From assembly GCF_009674665.1 (NCBI RefSeq), contig NZ_WKJD01000009.1, positions 62,001 through 126,000 of the forward strand: a stretch of DNA of 64,000 nt, written 5' to 3'. The DNA is from Agromyces kandeliae (lineage in GTDB: Bacteria > Actinomycetota > Actinomycetes > Actinomycetales > Microbacteriaceae). This document shows, in pieces, positions 56,988-64,000 of this stretch. The position numbers and the translations under genes were made by a program. The notes below the pieces were generated by a model that was not told the DNA's origin, did no database searches, and worked only from the letters and a program-made list of their open reading frames with translations. The first letter of the stretch is position 1. Each line of letters starts with the position of its first letter.

Positions 56988-59414
56988 TCAGATCCCATCG
57001 ATGCGGATGCCCCGGCGCTCGCGATCGAGCAGGAGTTCCGCCTTGATTCGCCGGACGAGCGGCCCGTAGAGCCGCCGCACGAGCTGTTCCACGTCGCCGG
57101 CGCCCGCTGCACCCCCGCCGAGCGCCGCGCCGGCCGCGGCAGCGGCGTCGCCCACGGCGGCGGCGGCCGCGGCGGCCGCGCCGCCGGCCGAGCCGGCCGC
57201 CTGCTCGGCGCGGTCGCGGAGTTCCGACGCGCTCGGCACGGCATCGCGCGCCGTCGCGATCGCGCCGGACGCCGCGTCCTCGGCTCGCGACCTCGCGTCG
57301 CCGGCGGCCTCGGCCAGGTCGGGCACGTCGGGCATGCCGGGCACGCGTCGGCGGAGCGTCGAGAGGTCGGGCAGGTCGGGCAGGTCGCCCGCGCCGGGCA
57401 CCGACGGAAGCGACGGCAGGCCGAAGCGCTGCACCGCGAGCGACCCGCCGGGCGCCGGCGTCGCGGGCGCGGACTCGGCGGCGCCACGCCCGACGCCCGC
57501 GGCGGATCGCTGCGCCGTCGTGTGCGCCGCCGGGTCCGCCGCCGAGGTCCAGGCGACGGATGCCTCGGCATGCGGGGAGCCGAACGACTCGGTCGCCAGG
57601 GACGGCAGCGACGGACCCGCACGGCCCGGACCGGCCGCGTCCGAGCGGTGCGTCGATCGCGCTCCGCCGAACCCGACGGAGCCGGGCGCGCGGTCCGCGC
57701 CTGCGCCCGGCGCGTCGCCGGGCTGGAGGTCGCGCTGCGCGTGCACGGACGGTGACGCGTCCGGCGCGATCACCCGCGCCACGACGACGCGGCGTCCGGC
57801 GGCGCCGGTACCGTGCGACGACGGCGACGATGCTCCCAGCGACGGCACGATGCGCCGGGACGGAGTGAGCGAGGTCATCGCGAGCGCCGCCGACCGTGCT
57901 CCGTCTTCGGCGGAGTCGAGCGGGACGCGTCGCTGGACGGAGACGGCGGCGCCCGCCCCCGACCCGCCGGCGGCCCGACGTCCCGGAGCCTCCGTCGTCC
58001 GCGAGATGCTCGGCGCATCCGAGGGTGCGCCGGGTGTCGGAGCGGCCGTGTCGGCCGACTGCGGTCCGGTCGCGATCGTCAGCTCCGCCCCGTGGGATGG
58101 AGCCGTCGACGCGACCTCCGGCGTCGGCGTGAACCCGCCCGGCGCGGCGAGGTCCCGGTCGGCGAGGATCGGCGCGTCCGTGCTCGTCTCGTCGCCGAGG
58201 AACGGCACCCCCTCGCCTGGGGCGTGGCCGAGTGCCGACGTGCCGGCCCCGGCGTCGGGCGCCGCCGCGAAGACATCGTCCGAATCGTGCGGATGCTCCG
58301 GCGCGGCGAGGCCCTCGATCGTCCCAGCCGATGCGCCCGCAACGACGGGGCCGACTCCGGCGCCGGTTCCGAACGCGTCCTCCGCGGCGCGGATGTCGCT
58401 CGACCCGGCGATGCGCTGCACGGCAGCCGGTGCGAGCGGCGGCCCGAGGCCGGGCCGGCGTGCCTCCGATGGGAGGACCGACGGTGCGGTCGGCGCCGAG
58501 GTCGGCGGCGGCGCGGGGCGATCGATGGACCGCGCCGCGATCGTCGGGGCCGAGTGCTCCCCCGACCCCGCGCCGGACACGGTCCCCCGCTCACCATGGC
58601 CGGCCTGCCGATCATCTGCGGAGCGCTCGTGGGCGGCGGGTTCGCGGCCCGGAGCGATCGTGCGTTGCACGGGGAGGTCAGCTGCGCCGGGACCGCGCGA
58701 GGCGTCTCGGGTCACCGGCAGCCCGTCGCCGCGACCGGCGCCGTCGAGGCCTCCCGCCGCCACCGCACCGGTCTCGACGTCGGCCGCCTCCCCCGCTGCG
58801 CCGAGCGTCGGGACATCCGTCGCCGGTGCCTCGCTGCTCGGGGAGCCCGGCTCGGCGGACGGGACCGGAGGATGCGTCGCGAGCTGATCCGGCCGGGCGG
58901 CGATGGGCGCCGCGGAGCTCGTCGCCTCCTCGGCATCCGTCACGTCCGCGACCCCCGTCACGTCCGCGGCATCCTCCACCGGCACCTGGCTCACGGCGGC
59001 GCGCTGGACCGAGACCGCCGGGCCCGACCGATGACCGGACCCCGCACCGCCCTCCGGGCGCGCCGGACGCAACGGCAGGTCGACCGCCGTCGCACGCTGG
59101 ATCGGCGCGCCGAGCGCCGCATCGTCGACGGCGACCGTTCCGGCGGGCGCGCGGGCGTCGACCAGGTGCCCCATCGTCCCGAGCGACGCCGGCACGACCC
59201 GGGTCGGAAGGGCATCGACGAAGCCCGGGCGCAGGGCGGCCGGCGGCGTGCGGTCGACCTCCCGCTGCAACGCCGGGAGGAAGGCCCAGCCGGCGGGCGC
59301 GACCGGCCCGGGATCCGGCTGCGTCGACCCGGCCGCGGCGCTCGCGGCATCCGTCGGAACGGGGCCGGCCGCAGCCGTGCCCGTCCGTTCGGTTCGCTGC
59401 CACGGCCACCGCAC
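56988..59414 (-). CDS. eCIS-associated low-complexity protein with recurring VQR-type motifs
   Basis: 808 residues from a GTG at 59414. Nearly all of it is Ala/Pro/Ser/Gly/Asp-rich and probably disordered. A short motif recurs: ALQREVD, PIQRATA, SVQRAAV, PVQRTIA, AVQRIAG, SVQRRVP, HAQRDLQ, TAQRSAA and AVQRFGL. Such VQR motifs are familiar from eCIS-linked DUF4157 proteins. Only the C-terminus looks folded: an Ala-rich helix (about 720-770) and then QLVRRLYGPLVRRIKAELL to the end, which may dock to the particle. It lies between the tube-initiator and the DUF6760-type gene. Role unknown: scaffold, tape-measure or cargo-linked are all possible. Confidence 0.75.
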   Translation of the reverse strand: MRWPWQRTERTGTAAAGPVPTDAASAAAGSTQPDPGPVAPAGWAFLPALQREVDRTPPAALRPGFVDALPTRVVPASLGTMGHLVDARAPAGTVAVDDAALGAPIQRATAVDLPLRPARPEGGAGSGHRSGPAVSVQRAAVSQVPVEDAADVTGVADVTDAEEATSSAAPIAARPDQLATHPPVPSAEPGSPSSEAPATDVPTLGAAGEAADVETGAVAAGGLDGAGRGDGLPVTRDASRGPGAADLPVQRTIAPGREPAAHERSADDRQAGHGERGTVSGAGSGEHSAPTIAARSIDRPAPPPTSAPTAPSVLPSEARRPGLGPPLAPAAVQRIAGSSDIRAAEDAFGTGAGVGPVVAGASAGTIEGLAAPEHPHDSDDVFAAAPDAGAGTSALGHAPGEGVPFLGDETSTDAPILADRDLAAPGGFTPTPEVASTAPSHGAELTIATGPQSADTAAPTPGAPSDAPSISRTTEAPGRRAAGGSGAGAAVSVQRRVPLDSAEDGARSAALAMTSLTPSRRIVPSLGASSPSSHGTGAAGRRVVVARVIAPDASPSVHAQRDLQPGDAPGAGADRAPGSVGFGGARSTHRSDAAGPGRAGPSLPSLATESFGSPHAEASVAWTSAADPAAHTTAQRSAAGVGRGAAESAPATPAPGGSLAVQRFGLPSLPSVPGAGDLPDLPDLSTLRRRVPGMPDVPDLAEAAGDARSRAEDAASGAIATARDAVPSASELRDRAEQAAGSAGGAAAAAAAAVGDAAAAAGAALGGGAAGAGDVEQLVRRLYGPLVRRIKAELLLDRERRGIRIDGI

Positions 59415-59417
59415 CGC

Positions 59418-59576
59418 TCAACCGCCCTCGTTCAGTCGCGTGTTGATCGCCGCGATCTCCTGCACGTAGCGCCGACGCGCCGTGTGCTCCATGTCGAGGA
59501 TGTCGTCGAGCGACCAGTGGAAGTGATAGGCGACGTACGCGACCTCCTCATGGATGCGGTCGGCCGGGTACGTCAT
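59418..59576 (-). CDS. Small eCIS-associated protein (DUF6760-like)
   Basis: 52 residues from the ATG at 59576, overlapping the upstream stop by 4 bases. All-helical: HEEVAYVAYHFHWSLDDILDMEHTARRRYVQEI. Short proteins like this occupy the same place, after the tail-chaperone-like gene, in many eCIS and phage tail loci and resemble the second half of a tail-assembly chaperone (G/GT pair). Function unproven. Confidence 0.8.
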   Translation of the reverse strand: MTYPADRIHEEVAYVAYHFHWSLDDILDMEHTARRRYVQEIAAINTRLNEGG

Positions 59577-60046
59577 GATTCCCCCAGGCGCCCACCAGCG
59601 AGGTCGGCCGTGAAGCGGTGCGAGCACTCGGGGCACGTCACGGCGATTCGGGTGTGGCCCTCGGCGTTGATCCGACGGTAGAAGTCCTGCAGGAACGCGA
59701 CATCCGATGCGAACATGTTCTCGATCACCGAACCGTCGACCGACGGCAGGGTGCCGAGCGAGGTGATCACCCGTCCGAGCAGGACGACCGTCGTGTACGC
59801 CGCGTTCTCCTGCACGCGCGCGTCGTACAGCGGCAGCAGTTCGTCGCGCGCCGTCGCGAGGCGCATGACGCCGCGCCGGTGCACGGTCCCGTCGGGACCC
59901 ACGTAGCCGCGCGGCAGCTCGAACGCGAACTCGGTGCGCATGACCCCGTCGTCCCCCGCCCCGGGGCCCGCAGCGCCGGCCGGCCCCTGCGCCTCCTCGG
60001 CGCCGGATGCCGCCGTGCTCGGCATCGTCGCGATGACCCGCTGCAT
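59573..60046 (-). CDS. eCIS small protein with a CPEC zinc-binding end, tail-assembly chaperone-like
   Basis: 157 residues; the ATG at 60046 shares one base with the tube-gene stop. Disordered Ala/Gly-rich N-terminus (to about 35), then TEFAFELPRGYVGPDGTVHRRGVMRLATARDELLP, a helical region with FLQDFYRRIN, and VTCPECSHRF at the end (a CxxC pair with a following His). Position between tube and DUF6760 genes matches tail-assembly chaperones of contractile systems. The zinc-site reading is inference from two cysteines and a histidine. Confidence 0.75.
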   Translation of the reverse strand: MQRVIATMPSTAASGAEEAQGPAGAAGPGAGDDGVMRTEFAFELPRGYVGPDGTVHRRGVMRLATARDELLPLYDARVQENAAYTTVVLLGRVITSLGTLPSVDGSVIENMFASDVAFLQDFYRRINAEGHTRIAVTCPECSHRFTADLAGGRLGES

Positions 60047-60492
60047 CAGGTCACCTCGGACTCGTCGAAGCAGACGGTGAACTTCTCGGTCGCCTGCTCG
60101 GTCGCGCCCGCCTTCAACGAGTTGATCTCCACCGAGCGGACCCAGCAGTTGCGGAACTCGTACTTCTTGAGGGTGCTGCCCTCGTAGTCGAGCAGTTCGA
60201 CCGAGGCGTTCTTGCGCGCCCCGGCGACGTCGCCGTTCATCACGACCTTCAGCCAGTCGCTGATCGTCTTGGACTCGGTGAGGCCACGGGTGACCGTGAA
60301 CTCGCCCGTCTTCGCGCGACCGATCAGCTGGCGGGCGACGTACTTGCCGTCGGCGAGCTGCTGCTTGAGCTCGATCTTGTCGACCTCGTTCTTGAGGCCG
60401 GTGACCTCGGTGACCTTCGGGATCTCGATGCCGTCGATCGTGACCTTGAAGGCATAGGCCGGTGAGGAGTCGAAGGAATCGGCGAGTGCCAT
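60046..60492 (-). CDS. eCIS inner tube protein (Cis1-type)
   Basis: 148 residues, T4 gp19/Hcp-like tail tube family: YAFKVTIDGIEIPKVTEVTGLKNEVDKIELKQ near the start, YVARQLIGRAKTGEFTVTRG, and a conserved end with EFRNCWVRSVEINSL. It stacks as hexamers into the tube that carries cargo. Directly downstream of the sheath gene, as in all eCIS loci. Confidence 0.94.
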   Translation of the reverse strand: MALADSFDSSPAYAFKVTIDGIEIPKVTEVTGLKNEVDKIELKQQLADGKYVARQLIGRAKTGEFTVTRGLTESKTISDWLKVVMNGDVAGARKNASVELLDYEGSTLKKYEFRNCWVRSVEINSLKAGATEQATEKFTVCFDESEVT

Positions 60493-60562
60493 GGCGTGCT
60501 CCTGGGTTCGGTTCGGTCGGATGGTGGTCCGGGTGGGGTGGTGGTCCTGGTCGCTCCGGCGG

Positions 60563-62131
60563 TCACTCGGTCACGAGGCTCGTGCCGCCCGAGAACTGCG
60601 AGAGCTGGAAGACGACGAACTCGGCGGGCTTCACCGGCGCGACGCCGATCTGGCACACCACCTGGCCCGAGTCGATGACGTCGGCGGGGTTGGTCTCGTC
60701 GTCGCACTTGACGAAGAACGCCTCGTCCGGCGTGCGCCCGAACAGGGCTCCCTTGCGCCATTCGCCGATCAGGAACGCCGAGATCGAGCGGGTGAGCTTG
60801 CCCCACAGCGCCGGGTCGTTCGGCTCGAACACCGCGAACTGGGTGGCGTTGAGGATCGACTTCTCGAGGTAGTTGAACAGGCGGCGGATGTTGACGTACC
60901 GCCAGGCCGAGTCGCTCGACAGGGTTCGCGCGCCCCAGACCCGGATTCCCCGGCCCGGGAAGCTGCGGATCGCGTTCACGCCGATCGGGTTGAGCAGCTC
61001 CTGCTCGGTGCGGGTGAGCTGGGTCTGCAGCTCGACGGCGCCGCGGACGACCTCGTTCGCCGGCGCCTTGTGCACCCCTCGCTCGCTGTCGCTGCGCGCC
61101 CAGAGGCCCGCGATGTGGCCCGAGGGCGGAACGTAGCGGTTCGCCCCGGTCGCCGGGTCGAGCACCGTGAACCACGGGTAGTACAGCGCGGCGAACTTCG
61201 AGTCGTATCCGGCGTCGTTCCGTCGCCACCCGACGACCTCCTGCGCCGACAGGTCCGGCGGGGGGTCGAGGATCGCCATCCGGTCGCCCATCAGCTCACA
61301 ATGGGCGATCACGGCGAGTTGCACCGCCTTGACCGTCTTGAGGTCGACGGCGCCCTGCTGGAAGGCCGCCATCAGGTCGGGGATCGCGACCATCGTGACC
61401 TCCTCGACCTCCTCGAGGCCGCTGAAGCCGGTGCGGTCGGCAGAGTCGCCGATGTAGTCCGAGGCGGCGAGGCCCTCGTGCACGACGGGCTGTTCCTCCG
61501 GTTCGGGCACTTCCAGGTCGAACGTGCCGTTCTGCGGGCGGATGGCGCCTGCCGCGGCGTCCGCCTCCTCGACGACGACCGCCTTCGACTCCGCGAGCTT
61601 CGTCACGACGAAGTTCGGGCTCGCGGGACTCGCCGACACGCCGTCGTACACCTCGGGCGAGCGACCCTCGACGGTCACGGCGATCTTGAAGCTGCCCTCC
61701 TCGGCGCCCTCGGCCTCGGCGTCGCTCACCTCGACCTTGACCGGCTTCGCGTTCGGGGACGCGTTCTTCGCGGTGAAGACGTAGTTGCCGATCTTGGCGG
61801 TCTGCGGGCCCGCGGGGAGCTGCTTCTGGGACCCCTTGCGGCCCTTGCTCGAATGCCCGTCGCCGGAGCCTGCGCCGATCCGCACGACGTAGCAGTTCCC
61901 GCCGCCGTTGAGGAAGTAGCCGTAGACGGCGTAGGCGAGGTATGCGCCCTCGACGAGGCCGCCGAACTTCTCGACGTACTGGGTCCAGTTCGACACGAGC
62001 GTGGGCTCGTTCTCTGGACCCTTCGGCGCCAGGCCGATGAACGCGGCGACCGCGGTGCCGACACCCTCGATCGGCCGGGTGCCGGCCTCGATCTCCTGCA
62101 CGTACACACCGGGAGAGAGGTAGGTGGGCAT
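60563..62131 (-). CDS. eCIS contractile sheath protein (Cis2-type)
   Basis: 522 residues. N-terminal YLSPGVYVQEIEAGTRPIEGVGTAVAAFIG is the universal sheath signature. The C-terminal third (about 340-522) has GIRVWGARTLSSDSAWRYVNIRRL and WRKGALFG, the sheath handshake region. Residues about 85-240 form an insertion with a Gly/Ser/Lys stretch (GHSSKGRKGS) and beta-rich sequence, presumably a domain on the outer surface. A 23-base inverted repeat lies upstream of the ribosome site. Confidence 0.95.
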   Translation of the reverse strand: MPTYLSPGVYVQEIEAGTRPIEGVGTAVAAFIGLAPKGPENEPTLVSNWTQYVEKFGGLVEGAYLAYAVYGYFLNGGGNCYVVRIGAGSGDGHSSKGRKGSQKQLPAGPQTAKIGNYVFTAKNASPNAKPVKVEVSDAEAEGAEEGSFKIAVTVEGRSPEVYDGVSASPASPNFVVTKLAESKAVVVEEADAAAGAIRPQNGTFDLEVPEPEEQPVVHEGLAASDYIGDSADRTGFSGLEEVEEVTMVAIPDLMAAFQQGAVDLKTVKAVQLAVIAHCELMGDRMAILDPPPDLSAQEVVGWRRNDAGYDSKFAALYYPWFTVLDPATGANRYVPPSGHIAGLWARSDSERGVHKAPANEVVRGAVELQTQLTRTEQELLNPIGVNAIRSFPGRGIRVWGARTLSSDSAWRYVNIRRLFNYLEKSILNATQFAVFEPNDPALWGKLTRSISAFLIGEWRKGALFGRTPDEAFFVKCDDETNPADVIDSGQVVCQIGVAPVKPAEFVVFQLSQFSGGTSLVTE

Positions 62132-62143
62132 CGGAGGCTCCTT

Positions 62144-62166
62144 CGCTGGATCACGTGGTTCCAGCG
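62144..62166. promoter_or_regulatory. Inverted repeat upstream of the sheath gene
   Basis: CGCTGGA (62144-62150) and TCCAGCG (62160-62166) are perfect 7-base arms around a 9-base centre that contains CACGTG. It lies 13-35 bases upstream of the sheath ATG at 62131, just before the ribosome site (ggagcc). It could be an operator, or an mRNA hairpin that raises sheath expression over the upstream gene. The 123-base gap has no gene. Confidence 0.4.
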
Positions 62167-62254
62167 TCCGCGCGCGCGTGCCTCGAGGTGCAGTCTGTGC
62201 GTGCGTGCGGGTGGGTAGTCGTGGCTGCGCGATCGGGCAGTGGCTCAGTTGAGG

Positions 62255-64000
62255 TCAGGGTCCGATGACGGAGTACTTGCGACGCAGCGCGCCTATGGAC
62301 TGACCGGTCGTCGGATACGGCCCCTCGTAGCGCTTACCCCACTGCACGATCGCCAACCTCAGGGTCGGGCTCTCCAAGATCTCGTGGAGCGCGATGAGGC
62401 GCTCCGAGCAATTGGGGCACGGACTGTGCGAGACGTGGATCTCGACGGTCCGAACCCGCCGCTTCCAGTCCGGGTCCACTGCGACCATGCGCTCCACCTG
62501 CGCGAGCAGTCGAGCTTCGGCATGGGTCGACGGCGATTCGTCTCCGGTGGCTCGGGTGATGAACTCCGCCCGCTGCTCGATGTGCCTCGCGGCCTGGGCA
62601 CTCTCGACCGCGTAGCCGCCTATCTGACCGGTGAGGCCGCTCTCGGGGGATTCGAGGCCGTGAAACGTCCGGCCGCCCTTCTTCCTTCCAGGTGCGCCGC
62701 GGGATCCCACCGGCGCGGCGCCTCCTCGGGTCGGGTACGCCCGCTCGCCAGGTGCGCAGTCCACGAGGAACCGCGCGACGCATTGGACGGATCCGGCCGA
62801 CGCCTTGCCGCCCGGTGTCGTGTACTTCGGCGCGTCCTTCGCGAGCTTCATGCGTTGCCTGTGCACGGCGTCGAACAGCTGGATGAGGCTCTCCGCGAAC
62901 CGTCGTTGCCTGCTCGTGAGGCGGTTCCGTTCGGCGACCATGTCACGCACGTTCTGCAGGAGCGCGACCTCCCCCCGGACTGCGTCGTGTCGATTGCGCG
63001 CGATGACGACACGGCCGCTGAGAGCCGCCTTGTCCCTCTGCCGCTTCGGGGTGTTGTCGGGGAACTCGGCCACCTGTGCCGCGTAGTGGTCGAGCAGCAC
63101 GCTTGCTTCGGTCGGCGCGCTCGCGACCATGATCCGATGTCCTGCGGCGTGCTCGATCCAGACTCGGTGCGGCTTGCCGCCGGCAGAGAAGCCGAACGCC
63201 GACGGGATCACCGCTGCGAGGTCCCGAATCCGCTGCTTGCCGGCCTCGACCTTCCCCTTCGCCCACGCCTTGCCCGCCGCGACCTTCGCCTTCACCTTCG
63301 TGCTGATGCCCTTGATGCCGCGGATGATGGGACCGGCGACCTTCAGGCCGGTCTTGATGATGGCGTCGAGCGCCTTGTTGATGGGGCGCTGGATGGCCTT
63401 CATGATCGACCGGATCTTCTCGCCGATGCCGCCGATGCCGAGGACGCTGGCGATGAAGCCGATGAGGATCGGCACCATCTGGCTCAGCGCGCTCTCGATC
63501 TTGTCGACGACCACGCCGACGCGGCCCTTCGCGATGTCGATCACGCCGTCGATGACGGTGTTGACGAACTGCGCGATGCGGGCGGCGTTGTTCACGAAGA
63601 ACATCACCACGTCGTAGATGAGCTTGCACGCCTTGATGAACGCGGCGGCCGGGTTGAGCAGGCTGATCAACCACGTGATCCCCGCGGTGATGATCCTGGT
63701 GATCACGAAGTCCTGGAGCTGGTCCACGATCATCGCCTTGACGTCGCCGATCTTCTCGACGAGCTTGTCCCAGAGCCCGGCGACGCCCTGGTCCTTGATG
63801 ACCTGGAAGACCTCGACGCCGCGCTCGACGGCCGCCATGGCCGTCTCGCCGATCTGCCGGACGAGGCGGTTGCGGATGTTCGCCCAGGTGAGGCCGAACA
63901 CCGATGCGAGCAGCTTCACCACGCCCTTGAGGTCGAAGGTGTCGGGGATCTCGATGCCCGCCTCGCCGAGCTGTCCGAAGAGCCATCCCATGAGGCCCTT
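62255..64000 (-). CDS. eCIS-linked toxin with C-terminal deaminase-like domain (5' end beyond window)
   Basis: 582 codons are visible; the frame is still open at 64000, so the true start lies outside. The visible part begins GLMGWLFGQLGEAGIEIPD, followed by amphipathic and hydrophobic helices (about 63300-63800), the usual middle of eCIS-associated DUF4157 toxins. The C-terminal domain has HAE (62516-62524) and PCPNC (CPNC at 62408-62419), about 30 residues apart: the zinc-binding pattern of cytidine/adenosine deaminase-fold enzymes. The likely role is to be loaded into the tube and to deaminate nucleic-acid bases or nucleotides in the target cell. The ATG at 63991 is internal. Immediately upstream of the sheath gene in the same operon. 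Confidence 0.82.
   Translation of the reverse strand, partial: KGLMGWLFGQLGEAGIEIPDTFDLKGVVKLLASVFGLTWANIRNRLVRQIGETAMAAVERGVEVFQVIKDQGVAGLWDKLVEKIGDVKAMIVDQLQDFVITRIITAGITWLISLLNPAAAFIKACKLIYDVVMFFVNNAARIAQFVNTVIDGVIDIAKGRVGVVVDKIESALSQMVPILIGFIASVLGIGGIGEKIRSIMKAIQRPINKALDAIIKTGLKVAGPIIRGIKGISTKVKAKVAAGKAWAKGKVEAGKQRIRDLAAVIPSAFGFSAGGKPHRVWIEHAAGHRIMVASAPTEASVLLDHYAAQVAEFPDNTPKRQRDKAALSGRVVIARNRHDAVRGEVALLQNVRDMVAERNRLTSRQRRFAESLIQLFDAVHRQRMKLAKDAPKYTTPGGKASAGSVQCVARFLVDCAPGERAYPTRGGAAPVGSRGAPGRKKGGRTFHGLESPESGLTGQIGGYAVESAQAARHIEQRAEFITRATGDESPSTHAEARLLAQVERMVAVDPDWKRRVRTVEIHVSHSPCPNCSERLIALHEILESPTLRLAIVQWGKRYEGPYPTTGQSIGALRRKYSVIGP

Overview
The window is very GC-rich, gene-dense bacterial DNA. 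It has many GTG starts and 4-base ATGA/GTGA stop/start overlaps. Gene families point to a high-GC actinobacterium: a DevS/DevR pair with a universal stress protein, a PucR regulator, DUF1918, a Stealth protein, and tRNA genes without encoded CCA. Microbacteriaceae is my best guess, but that is inference from gene content only.

Layout, left to right. (1) 1-11.7 kb: a catabolic operon on the + strand that takes 3-hydroxyanthranilate (from the kynurenine branch of tryptophan breakdown) through the 2-aminomuconate meta-cleavage route to central metabolites. All lower-pathway enzymes are present (dioxygenase, decarboxylase, dehydrogenase, deaminase, 4-oxalocrotonate decarboxylase, hydratase, aldolase, acetaldehyde dehydrogenase) plus kynureninase. 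A divergent LysR gene and a trailing PucR gene flank it. (2) 11.7-21.7 kb: housekeeping and hypothetical genes (DUF1918, SGNH hydrolase, FBP zinc-finger protein, class V aminotransferase, Stealth protein, phosphodiesterase, membrane protein), then a DosR-type dormancy module (universal stress protein, heme-GAF histidine kinase, response regulator) with a Dos-box-like palindrome. (3) 21.8-27.7 kb: a rhamnose-type sugar ABC importer, divergent from its LacI regulator across a perfect palindromic operator. (4) 27.8-40.8 kb: GIY-YIG-like protein, DEAD-box helicase, aldo/keto reductase, TetR, a cysteine-less HesB protein, two MFS exporters, an alpha/beta hydrolase, a large zinc-ribbon protein with Ig-like repeats, and an acyl-CoA dehydrogenase.

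(5) 40.95-47.54 kb: a compact genomic island inserted at the 3' end of a tRNA-Met(CAT) gene. A 37-bp piece of that tRNA (36/37 identical) and its terminator are duplicated at the far end. The cargo looks like phage defence: a 1232-residue nuclease-NACHT STAND NTPase and an AbiE-like pair whose antitoxin carries an XRE domain. No integrase is visible. tRNA-Met and tRNA-Thr follow.

(6) 47.7-64 kb: a SARP/BTAD-type regulator with an NTPase domain on the + strand, convergent with a long minus-strand operon for an extracellular contractile injection system (eCIS): sheath, inner tube, tube initiator, LysM adaptor, VgrG spike, gp25 baseplate, baseplate J-like and tail I-like proteins, plus accessory proteins. 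The first visible gene of this operon, cut by the right edge, has a C-terminal deaminase-type active site (HAE and PCPNC). It is the best candidate for the delivered toxin and the most exciting item in the window.
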